A stretch of 39,992 nt of DNA from Candidatus Omnitrophota bacterium (GTDB taxonomy: Bacteria > Omnitrophota > Gorgyraeia > Velamenicoccales > Velamenicoccaceae): assembly GCA_016235185.1 (NCBI GenBank), contig JACRLT010000025.1:1-39992 (forward strand), given 5' to 3'. Positions 33,791-39,992 of the stretch are shown piece by piece. The position numbers were made by a program, and so were the translations under genes. The first letter of the stretch is position 1, and every line of letters begins with the position of its first letter. The notes under the pieces were generated by a model. The model did not search any database, had not been told where the DNA came from, and was given only the letters and a program-made list of their open reading frames with translations.

Positions 33791-33820
33791 CAGCCACTTT
33801 CATCCACTTTGCTCCACTTG
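33791..33820 (-). promoter_or_regulatory. MraZ operator: three 10-bp direct repeats
   Basis: On the minus strand three adjacent 10-mers of the form AAGTGGnnnA (the first base of the outermost is preceded by C): CAAGTGGAGC, AAAGTGGATG, AAAGTGGCTG. A fourth, AAGTGGGGCA (33841-33850), lies 30 bp further up in the same helical phase, within the promoter spacer. This matches the known pattern of MraZ boxes (GTGG repeated every 10 bp). Confidence 0.85.
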
Positions 33821-33827
33821 TATTCAA

Positions 33828-33856
33828 ATTATAGAAAAAATGCCCCACTTTGTCAA
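33828..33856 (-). promoter_or_regulatory. Consensus sigma70-type promoter of the dcw operon
   Basis: TTGACA (33851-33856), a 17-nt spacer and TATAAT (33828-33833) on the minus strand: a perfect consensus pair. The spacer holds one MraZ box, so MraZ binding would compete with RNA polymerase. Transcript start is predicted near 33821, in front of the three tandem boxes. Confidence 0.9.
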
Positions 33857-33866
33857 CAAAAACTTT

Positions 33867-33896
33867 AAAAAAATTTAGGGGCTTTAATAAACCTAA
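33867..33896 (-). terminator. Weak terminator-like hairpin after ribF
   Basis: TTAGG (33892-33896) pairs with CCTAA (33875-33879), followed on the minus strand by A and seven T. The stem is only 5 bp, so strength is doubtful. Confidence 0.35.
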
Positions 33897-33939
33897 GTTA
33901 TTGAAAAACCAGAGTATTGCAGATAGAGACCGGCGAAAA

Positions 33940-34890
33940 CTAAGCGAAGGAAATTTTGGAACTTGCGAAGATTTTTTTTGCAGAAACAACATCATTTTTC
34001 ATCTGGGCCACAAGGGCTCCGGCAGAGGTAAATTTTTTATCATTGCGTATCTTTTTAATAAGGCGGACCTCCATTTTTTGCCCGTAGAGATCTTTACACA
34101 AACCTAACAAATACACTTCGATGCTCCTGTCTTCGGAGAGCTTGTTAAACGTCGGCTTGGTCCCAAGATATGTTAGGCTATTAAACCGGCGCCTGCCGCA
34201 GAAGGCTTCGCTGGCATAAATACCGTCGGGTGCCAAAATCTCATGATGCGGCCTTATGTTCGCCGTAGGAAAACCTAACGTCTTACCCCGGCCTTCGCCC
34301 TTAATCACATCGCCTAAAAAAGAAACGCGGCGGCCCAAAAAGATAGACGCCAGATCCAAATTGCCTTTTTTTATAAGCGAGCGTATTAGGGTGCTCGATA
34401 CTATGCGGTTATGCAGTTTTAAGTGCTTGAGGACATGCACGTTGAAATCTGACCTTTTGGCCAACTTTCTTAACAGGTGTATATCGCCGCGGCCGCCGTA
34501 GCCGAAAACAAAATCCTCTCCGACATACAAAGAAAACAGCCCTAGCTTTTCCACAAGGACGCGTTCGACAAAATACTGCGGCGCCATACCAGCAAGCTTC
34601 TCATCAAAAGAAAGGACAAAACAAGTATCGATGCCGGCATCTTCTATTAATTTCAATTTATGTTCTAAAGAAGTCAAAGCCGGGATCCTTCGGTCGTGAT
34701 GGAAAAAGTGCGATGGGTGTTGGGCAAATGTTACAACAGCGCTTTCCAAGCCGCGGCGCCTGGCCTGGCGAACGACGCATGCCAAGATCTTTTGATGCCC
34801 GCGGTGGACTCCGTCAAAAACTCCTACGGCGATAACGCGCCTGCGTCTCTTATCTTTAGCAAGGTTTCCAATCCCGTAAACAACCTTCAT
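33940..34890 (-). CDS. ribF: Bifunctional riboflavin kinase/FMN adenylyltransferase
   Basis: A 316-residue enzyme making FMN and FAD. The N-terminal adenylyltransferase domain has GVFDGVHRGH at 23-32 and SSTLIRSLIKKGN near 160; the C-terminal flavokinase domain has KTLGFPTANI, PDGIYA and the late TKPTF/IEVYLLG blocks. I start at ATG 34890 (MKVVYGIGNL) with GAGG 6 nt upstream; the ATG at 34917 lacks this. It overlaps truB by 35 nt, and is the last gene before the dcw promoter. Confidence 0.95.
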   Translation of the reverse strand: MKVVYGIGNLAKDKRRRRVIAVGVFDGVHRGHQKILACVVRQARRRGLESAVVTFAQHPSHFFHHDRRIPALTSLEHKLKLIEDAGIDTCFVLSFDEKLAGMAPQYFVERVLVEKLGLFSLYVGEDFVFGYGGRGDIHLLRKLAKRSDFNVHVLKHLKLHNRIVSSTLIRSLIKKGNLDLASIFLGRRVSFLGDVIKGEGRGKTLGFPTANIRPHHEILAPDGIYASEAFCGRRRFNSLTYLGTKPTFNKLSEDRSIEVYLLGLCKDLYGQKMEVRLIKKIRNDKKFTSAGALVAQMKNDVVSAKKIFASSKISFA

Positions 34891-35524
34891 TGATATCCTC
34901 GCATCTAATTGCATCACATATGGAAAAAGGGCCCAAAGAGACCCTGCGGATATTCGAAATAAAACCGCCTACGCCAAGCTTCTCCCCTATCTCTTCGCCG
35001 AGACGCCGGATATAAGTGCCTTTGGAACAATGCACATGGAAATCGATGTCCGGCAGCTCCATGCGCGTGATCTTTAAAGCATATATCTTAATAGGACGCG
35101 CCTTGCGCTCCACCTCTATGCCGCGGCGCGCCAATTCATAAAGACGCCTGCCTTTATGTTTGATGGCCGAGACCATGGGCGGCACCTGTTCTCTTTCTCC
35201 GATGAACTCCGAGAACATCACCCTCACCTCATCTTCGGTAATGCGCGATATATCTTTCTCGCTCAATATCTTCCCTTCAGAGTCGCCGGTTGAGGTCACT
35301 GTCCCTAAGCGTAGCGTGGCCTCATACTCTTTGTCAAAATGGACAAATTTTGAAAAAAGTTTTGTTGCTCCACCAACTAGAAGGACAAGGACACCCGTTG
35401 CCACCGGATCCAGGGTCCCGCTATGGCCGATCCTCTTAGTCTTTAATTTCTTTCGGGCCATATCGACAACATCGTGTGATGTTATGCCTGTTGGCTTATC
35501 TATGATAAGGATACCGTCTTTCAT
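34856..35524 (-). CDS. truB: tRNA pseudouridine-55 synthase
   Basis: A 222-residue enzyme that makes pseudouridine 55 in the T loop of tRNA. N-terminal GILIIDKPTGITSHDVV, catalytic GTLDPVATGVLVL with D39, YEATLRLG and CSKGTYIRRLGEEIG are all TruB blocks. The protein ends soon after the core domain and lacks most of the usual C-terminal PUA-like extension, as in shorter TruBs. ATG 35524 overlaps the nrnA stop by 4 nt (ATGA). Confidence 0.95.
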   Translation of the reverse strand: MKDGILIIDKPTGITSHDVVDMARKKLKTKRIGHSGTLDPVATGVLVLLVGGATKLFSKFVHFDKEYEATLRLGTVTSTGDSEGKILSEKDISRITEDEVRVMFSEFIGEREQVPPMVSAIKHKGRRLYELARRGIEVERKARPIKIYALKITRMELPDIDFHVHCSKGTYIRRLGEEIGEKLGVGGFISNIRRVSLGPFSICDAIRCEDINEGCLRDWKPC

Positions 35525-36486
35525 AACACCCTCTTAGCCGCCTCAAGCACGACTTTTTTAACCACATCCCGAAAGATCCCCCTGACGGTTGCTCCGCTTG
35601 CCATCCGATGGCCTCCGCCCCCAAATACATGGGCTAATTTATTGACATCCGCCGTGCCGGTCGACCGCAGATTAATGCGCACCTCGCGGTTGGCTTGAGT
35701 TTCTTTAAAAAGAAGCGCCACTTCCACGCCGGCTATGGCCCTGGCAAAATGAATAATGGCATCCGTCTCATCGGCAAGGGTCGGATTTTTGCGTATCAGA
35801 TTATTTCTCATCGAAAGCCAGGCGACCTTTCCGTCTTTTGTAACCTCGAGGGACCCAATGATCTTGCCCAAGTCTTTCACTGTCGCAATGCTCATAGATT
35901 CATAAATACGGCGGTTGATGTCATAAACATCGATACCCTGCCTCAAAAGGTCTGCGGCTATCAAATGTGATTGCCCGGTAGTAGTCTTGTACTTAAAAGA
36001 GCCGGTATCGGCAAGTATTCCTGTATAGAGACAGATAGCGTCGTCTTTTTTGATCCCTACACCGAGCGCCTTGAACAAAGAATAGACCATTTCACAGGCA
36101 CACGACGCATCAGGCTCGACCCAATTGATGTCGCCGAACGCGGTATTGCTGATATGGTGGTCTATATTGATAAGTACCTTATCCTTTCGTAATACTTTTT
36201 GTATCTTGCCTATACGTGATATATCCGAACAGTCCACCAGGATAGCCGCATCATAATCTATCCGGGAAAGATCATGGCGTATGGATTCTATCCCGGGCAT
36301 AAAAAGATATTCATTCGGCGCTTCATCCTCATTAAATACTAAGACCTTTTTTCCTAAGGCCTTAAGCAGTCCTGCCATGGCAAGCTCCGAGCCCAAGGCA
36401 TCGCCTTCCAGATGTATATGCGCAGAAACCAGGAATGTCTTATGGCTTTTTTTTCTTAATTCAGCGAGTAGTTTTTTTGGTAGCAT
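35521..36486 (-). CDS. nrnA: Bifunctional oligoribonuclease / pAp phosphatase (DHH family, NrnA)
   Basis: A 321-residue DHH-DHHA1 phosphoesterase that degrades nano-RNA and often pAp. Seen: HIHLEGDALGSELAM at 23-37, VDCSDISRIG, the name-giving DHH in NIDHHISN near 110, LYTGILADTGSFKY, and the DHHA1 motif GGGGHRMASGA near the C-terminus. In motif 1 the usual PDxDA reads LEGDA, so the first aspartate is a glutamate. I start at ATG 36486; the open frame to 36618 reads rbfA out of frame. It overlaps rbfA by 26 nt. Neighbours rbfA and truB are typical. Confidence 0.93.
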   Translation of the reverse strand: MLPKKLLAELRKKSHKTFLVSAHIHLEGDALGSELAMAGLLKALGKKVLVFNEDEAPNEYLFMPGIESIRHDLSRIDYDAAILVDCSDISRIGKIQKVLRKDKVLINIDHHISNTAFGDINWVEPDASCACEMVYSLFKALGVGIKKDDAICLYTGILADTGSFKYKTTTGQSHLIAADLLRQGIDVYDINRRIYESMSIATVKDLGKIIGSLEVTKDGKVAWLSMRNNLIRKNPTLADETDAIIHFARAIAGVEVALLFKETQANREVRINLRSTGTADVNKLAHVFGGGGHRMASGATVRGIFRDVVKKVVLEAAKRVL

Positions 36487-36856
36487 CTTTTTTCTTTCTG
36501 GGCTTACTTCTAACCCCTTGTTCGGCCACGATCTGCTGGAGCTGTTGCTCGATGATAATACTGTATTCCGACGAATGATCGCCTTTAAAAAGTATTCCCG
36601 GGACAAAACGCAAACCAAGACGCTCCCCTAATGTGCGACGGATGAAACCCGCAGCATGATCTAGCGCCACTTGAGTGCCCTTCCACTGCTCTTCGTTGCC
36701 GTACACACTGAAAAAAATACGAGCAAACCTAAGATCCGGCGTCAACTCAACATGTGTTATCGTCGTAAACCCTAGGCGGGGATCATGCACTTCTTGCTGC
36801 AAGATAATACCCACTTCGCGTTTGATCTCTTCTGCAACTTTCTCTGCCCGGCTCAT
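36461..36856 (-). CDS. rbfA: Ribosome-binding factor A
   Basis: A 131-residue KH-fold protein for late 30S maturation. Seen: EKVAEEIKREVGIILQQEVHDPRLGFTTITHVELTPDLRFARIFFSVYG region, in which DPRLGF and the V.ltpDL..A.vyvS pattern are diagnostic. The C-terminus is a basic tail (RSKPRKKKDATKKTTR). It precedes nrnA and truB as in many bacteria; the usual infB-nusA genes are not in this window. Confidence 0.95.
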   Translation of the reverse strand: MSRAEKVAEEIKREVGIILQQEVHDPRLGFTTITHVELTPDLRFARIFFSVYGNEEQWKGTQVALDHAAGFIRRTLGERLGLRFVPGILFKGDHSSEYSIIIEQQLQQIVAEQGVRSKPRKKKDATKKTTR

Positions 36857-36868
36857 GCGGCCATCCTT

Positions 36869-38149
36869 TCATTTTAGGTGGATAAGTTTACGCGCCAGGC
36901 CCAGCTCTTCTTCTCTGTCCCGGACCTTTCCGTCGATCTTGGCAACAAGGATGTCATCTAAGACCTTTTTAAAATACGGGCCAGGTTTGAGACCTAACCG
37001 GCTCAAATCCTCTCCCTTGATATGGAGGCGTTGGCCGTTATAGATGAACAAAAAATCTTCTATGTGCCCGGAGATCGCCTTGTGACGCGCCAAAATTTCA
37101 AAAAGCAGGATCACCTCGTAACTTAAAGGTTCAAGCAAGCGATAAACCGTACTGGGGACCACGTTTTTTTTCGAAAGCTCTTTTTTGATCTTCAAGGTAT
37201 TCTCTTTGAGCGAAACTACCCTTGAACTCACACCTTTATGAAAAGCAAAATCAAGCATGGCCTTCTTTGCCGCTTTTAAAGACAGAGGATAAAAGAACAA
37301 AGCAAGGTATATCACATAAGGCTCTATATGGCGTTTGTGCAAAAAGTGCTCACGATACCAGGCTATTTTTTTGGCGGCCTCATGGAAATAATTCGGCCAG
37401 TGACGTTGAAAACGTAACCCCTCTGCAATATAAGTCAGTCCGCAAAGCGCATAAAGCCGCTTCAATGGTTTAATCGGAGCTTTCTCTTTAAATATCAGGA
37501 TGAGTTCGTCACGAAGGCGGTGTTTCTGGACAATATGGAGCATGCGGCGATGCACAGCCTCCTTTATCCAAACAAGCGCCTGCTTTTCGATCTTAAAATC
37601 GAACCTCTGCTCAAAACGCACAGCGCGTAAGATACGAGTCGGGTCGTCTATAAAGCTTAAAGGATGGAGCGCGCGTATCAGGCCTTTTTTTAAATCGTCC
37701 TGGCCGCCGTAGAAATCCATGAGTTTGCCGAAACACGGAGAGTTGATAGCAATTGCCATGGCATTGATGGTAAAATCCCTTCGAAAAAGGTCATCCTGGA
37801 TCAGGCCTTTAGAGACGGTCGGCAAAGCCGCTGGTTTCTCATAAATTTCTTTCCGGGAGGTGGCAATATCTACCTTGAAACCTTCTAAACCACTAAGAGT
37901 AGCTGTCCCGAATCTCTTATGAGTAACCACGTGCAGAGATAATTTGCTGGAAAGCTCCTCGGCAAAAGCTATACCATCGCCTTCGACCACCAGATCAATA
38001 TCATAATCTGGTATCCCCAAGAAGAGATCGCGGACAAAACCACCTACAACATAGGCGTTGATCTTTTTCTCATCGGCTAGCCGCCCGGCAAAACGTATGA
38101 AATCCGCCATCGGCCCCGGCAACTCATTTATCTTTTTTAAAAAAAGCAT
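36869..38149 (-). CDS. cca: tRNA nucleotidyltransferase (CCA-adding) / poly(A) polymerase family
   Basis: A 426-residue class II nucleotidyltransferase. N-terminal head with VVGGFVRDLFLG, metal site DYDIDLVVEG, TSRKEIYEKPAALPTV, then RRDFTINAMAIAI and DDPTRILRAVRFEQRF (nucleotide-recognising neck). The C-terminal about 200 residues are helical; no HD phosphohydrolase domain is seen. Whether it adds CCA, only A (A-adding), or poly(A) cannot be decided by eye. ATG 38149 directly follows the xerD stop. Confidence 0.9.
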   Translation of the reverse strand: MLFLKKINELPGPMADFIRFAGRLADEKKINAYVVGGFVRDLFLGIPDYDIDLVVEGDGIAFAEELSSKLSLHVVTHKRFGTATLSGLEGFKVDIATSRKEIYEKPAALPTVSKGLIQDDLFRRDFTINAMAIAINSPCFGKLMDFYGGQDDLKKGLIRALHPLSFIDDPTRILRAVRFEQRFDFKIEKQALVWIKEAVHRRMLHIVQKHRLRDELILIFKEKAPIKPLKRLYALCGLTYIAEGLRFQRHWPNYFHEAAKKIAWYREHFLHKRHIEPYVIYLALFFYPLSLKAAKKAMLDFAFHKGVSSRVVSLKENTLKIKKELSKKNVVPSTVYRLLEPLSYEVILLFEILARHKAISGHIEDFLFIYNGQRLHIKGEDLSRLGLKPGPYFKKVLDDILVAKIDGKVRDREEELGLARKLIHLK

Positions 38150-39040
38150 CTATCCTCTTGGGTGGAACATCTTATGAATACCTTTAAGCCTGTCACGGTT
38201 GATATGCGTATATATCTGGGTCGTAGATATATTTGCGTGGCCCAGCATTTCCTGGACGCTCCTTAAATCCGCCCCACGCTCCAAAAGGTGCGTGGCGAAT
38301 GAGTGGCGCAGGATATGCGGCTTCATTGACTTTTTGATCTTTGCTTTTTTGGCATAAGCCTTTATCAGCTTCCATAGCGAAATGCGCGAGATCTTCTTGC
38401 CCGAACGGCTTAAAAAAAGCTCCTGCACCGGCCCCTTTTTAACTTGAGCAGGCCTGGCCCTTTCCAGGTATCGCGCGATAGCGGTTATGGCCTTTTTGCC
38501 CAAAGGGATTATACGCTCTTTTTTTCCCTTGCCTAGACAACGTACAAATCCGACATCGCTATTTATGTCGCTTAACTTCAGGCAAGACACTTCAGAAACA
38601 CGCATACCGGTAGCATACATCAACTCCAAAATAGCCCTGTCCCTTATGCCCTGGTTAGTATTTAGATCAGCTGCATCGATAAGGCGTTCAACTTCACTTA
38701 AATCCAATATCTCCGGGATGTGTTTCCAAAGTTTTGGCGTATCAATATAGCCGGAGACATCTTTTTGTATCAGGCGCTCCCTGGACAGAAAACGATAGAA
38801 CATACGCAAGGTCGTCAAGTTCCTGGCAATGCTCGAAGCTGACAATCCTTTATCCTTCTCGTGAAGCATGAAATCGCGGATATCTTCCCGGCTTGAAAGG
38901 GCAACGGTCTTCTTCGAAACACCTCCCAAAAACTTCATATATGCATCCAGGTCCCTACGGTAAGAAACAAGGGTATTTTGCGCCAGGCCTCTTTCGACGC
39001 TTAAATAATCCAAAAATAGATCGACGTATTTATCCATCAA
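38150..39040 (-). CDS. xerD: Tyrosine recombinase XerD/XerC
   Basis: A 296-residue site-specific recombinase of chromosome-dimer resolution type. N-terminal SAM-like core-binding domain (1-100), then the catalytic domain with R147 (TGMRVSE), K171 (LGKGKKER), H242-x2-R245 (HILRHSFATHL), H268 (LGHANIS) and the nucleophile Y277 (TQIYTHI): all six residues present. XerC and XerD cannot be separated with confidence; phage-type integrases usually differ more. It overlaps the upstream hydrolase gene by 11 nt and lies in a housekeeping operon, which supports a Xer role. Confidence 0.92.
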   Translation of the reverse strand: MMDKYVDLFLDYLSVERGLAQNTLVSYRRDLDAYMKFLGGVSKKTVALSSREDIRDFMLHEKDKGLSASSIARNLTTLRMFYRFLSRERLIQKDVSGYIDTPKLWKHIPEILDLSEVERLIDAADLNTNQGIRDRAILELMYATGMRVSEVSCLKLSDINSDVGFVRCLGKGKKERIIPLGKKAITAIARYLERARPAQVKKGPVQELFLSRSGKKISRISLWKLIKAYAKKAKIKKSMKPHILRHSFATHLLERGADLRSVQEMLGHANISTTQIYTHINRDRLKGIHKMFHPRG

Positions 39041-39632
39041 GCGTGCCTGCTTTCAATTCACGTCTTATCGTAGTCTGTGGGCCGTGACCGGGGTAGACGA
39101 CCGTATCGGCCGAAAGGACCGATAATTTTTTCAATGACTTAAGTAGTTCGGCATGGCTTGCTCCGGGAAAATCCGTTCGGCCTACACCGCTGTAAAAAAG
39201 CGTATCACCCGAAAAAAGTACACCATTGCCCAAAAGACAGATACCGCCCATTGTATGCCCGGGGGTATGAATGACCTTAAATGACAATTCATCCAATTCT
39301 ATATTGTCCCCGTCCTCGACCAGCCTTGCCGGCGTAACAGGCTCAAATGTACCTAAAATTGCTGCCGAAATATTTTTCTCGGGACAGGCGACCATATCCT
39401 TTTCTTTTTCATGCACATAAACAGGCAGGTCCATCTGTGCATCGGACTTTATGTGGTCGATGTGCCCGTGCGTATTTACAATAAATCGGCCCGCAAGCCC
39501 ATTATCCGATAAAACTCTCTTTATTTTTTCAGTGTCATCTCCGGGATCGATTATAAAAGCCCTCTTTTTTTCGGACGCAACAATATAACAATTTGTGGCA
39601 AGCGAGCCGACGACAACTTTATAAATTTTCAT
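39030..39632 (-). CDS. Metallo-beta-lactamase-fold hydrolase, glyoxalase II-like (YcbL type)
   Basis: A 200-residue MBL-fold protein. Metal-binding motif THGHIDH at 54-60, H126 in IHTPGHTMGG, D143 in FSGDTLF, and late YPGHGPQTT. FYSGVGRTDFPGAS is characteristic of the short glyoxalase II-like subgroup, which lacks the glutathione-binding C-terminal domain; the substrate is unknown. I start at ATG 39632 (MKIYKVVVGS), the usual first strand; the frame extends to 39677 without family similarity. GAGGA lies about 12 nt upstream. Confidence 0.9.
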   Translation of the reverse strand: MKIYKVVVGSLATNCYIVASEKKRAFIIDPGDDTEKIKRVLSDNGLAGRFIVNTHGHIDHIKSDAQMDLPVYVHEKEKDMVACPEKNISAAILGTFEPVTPARLVEDGDNIELDELSFKVIHTPGHTMGGICLLGNGVLFSGDTLFYSGVGRTDFPGASHAELLKSLKKLSVLSADTVVYPGHGPQTTIRRELKAGTLDG

Positions 39633-39664
39633 ATTATATTCTTTATCCTCGCAAATGCCATTTT

Positions 39665-39790
39665 GCAGTATCAGCAACGCAATATCCCTGTTCGCAAACT
39701 GGAATTTTTTGCCTACCGGCTGGCAGGTTTGCCGTTGTTAGTTTGCCGCTTCCGGCATTTCTCTCGCTACACGTCGATTTTTTTACGCCA
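39665..39790 (+). repeat. Partial copy of the palindromic repeat family
   Basis: CAGCAACGCAATATCCCTG followed by TTCGCAAACTGGAATTTTTTG (39672-39711) matches the arms at 7411-7451 and, in reverse complement, 24470-24510. It is followed by CCGGCTGGC hairpin-like sequence and by TTTGCCG/TTTGCCGC repeats. The complementary arm is not obvious, so this is a half or decayed copy. Confidence 0.65.
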
Positions 39791-39992
39791 AAGGTCTTTT
39801 GATGGTCTCGGCGGCTCCGGAACTCGTCACAGTAAACAAGAGAAAAATTCATGTGACACCCCTTTTCGGGGTGCCCGTCGGCTTCGCCAGGACGGGCTCA
39901 CACATCCTCGCCGTCCAAATGTTTCCACGTTTGGATGTCCCTCGACCACAAAAGCATGCTTGGGCTAAAATCGACAGTTCCGCTCGAAAAAC
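39791..39992. repeat. Three successive hairpins at the window end, no gene
   Basis: CACCCC-TTTTC-GGGGTG (39857-39873), GCCCGTC-11 nt-GACGGGC (39873-39897) and TCCAAA-10 nt-TTTGGA (39914-39935), the last nested in ACATCC/GGATGT. The last 25 nt (39968-39992) match the reverse complement of 430-456 with two small indels. Open frames here look non-coding. Confidence 0.6.

Noticed and set aside
33857-33939. FMN riboswitch or other sensor RNA near ribF
   Set aside because: This lies after ribF, not before it, and no conserved riboswitch core is visible.
39643-39852. Minus-strand frame whose start (SLVYCDEF...SRRDHQK) faintly resembles the end of a GIY-YIG nuclease
   Set aside because: Similarity is short, catalytic part is absent, and the rest of the frame is translated repeat sequence.

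Overview
The window is about 40 kb of bacterial chromosome in which every gene I can support lies on the minus strand, so transcription runs from high to low coordinates. The cell implied is Gram-negative-like: it has a complete peptidoglycan pathway with a meso-diaminopimelate-type MurE (DNPR motif), the lipoprotein enzymes Lgt and LspA, and both a rod-growth and a division machinery. Gene content and order (TraR/DksA-type zinc finger between ileS and lspA, a PilZ gene and an exported metallopeptidase inside the division and cell wall (dcw) cluster, many long palindromic intergenic repeats) make me think of an uncultured phylum such as Candidatus Omnitrophota. That placement is inference, not proof.

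Layout in transcription order. (1) 39632-33940: a metallo-beta-lactamase-fold hydrolase, xerD, cca, rbfA, nrnA, truB and ribF, tightly packed with many overlaps (RNA processing, ribosome maturation, flavin synthesis). (2) A strong sigma70-type promoter with four phased MraZ boxes (33791-33856) starts the dcw cluster: mraZ, pilZ-domain gene, rsmH, ftsL, ftsI, murE, murF, mraY, murD, ftsW, murG, an exported HEIGH metallopeptidase, murC, murB, ddl, ftsQ, ftsA. No ftsZ follows ftsA; instead come yggS, proC, mtnP and ileS. (3) A traR/dksA-like gene with its own promoter and a terminator, then lspA, lgt and rluD. (4) An 880-bp gene-free block full of palindromic repeats (7311-8189). (5) aroA, complete except for one in-frame TAA codon. 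(6) A clear promoter followed by mreB, mreC, mreD, mrdA and rodA. (7) A repeat-rich, partly AT-rich end (1-750) with one probable 59-residue membrane protein gene.

The genes cooperate closely. MurB/C/D/E/F, Ddl, MraY and MurG make lipid II; FtsW/FtsI with FtsQ/FtsL/FtsA use it at the septum, RodA/PBP2 with MreBCD along the side wall. Lgt and LspA mature lipoproteins. The most unusual material is (a) a family of modular, nested palindromic repeats found in several gaps, one copy being a near-perfect 167-bp hairpin between murD and ftsW; (b) a small two-hairpin element between murF and mraY flanked by a perfect 20-bp direct repeat that apparently restored both genes; (c) the interrupted aroA; (d) the PilZ and metallopeptidase genes embedded in the dcw cluster. 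No rRNA, tRNA, CRISPR array or transposase gene was seen.
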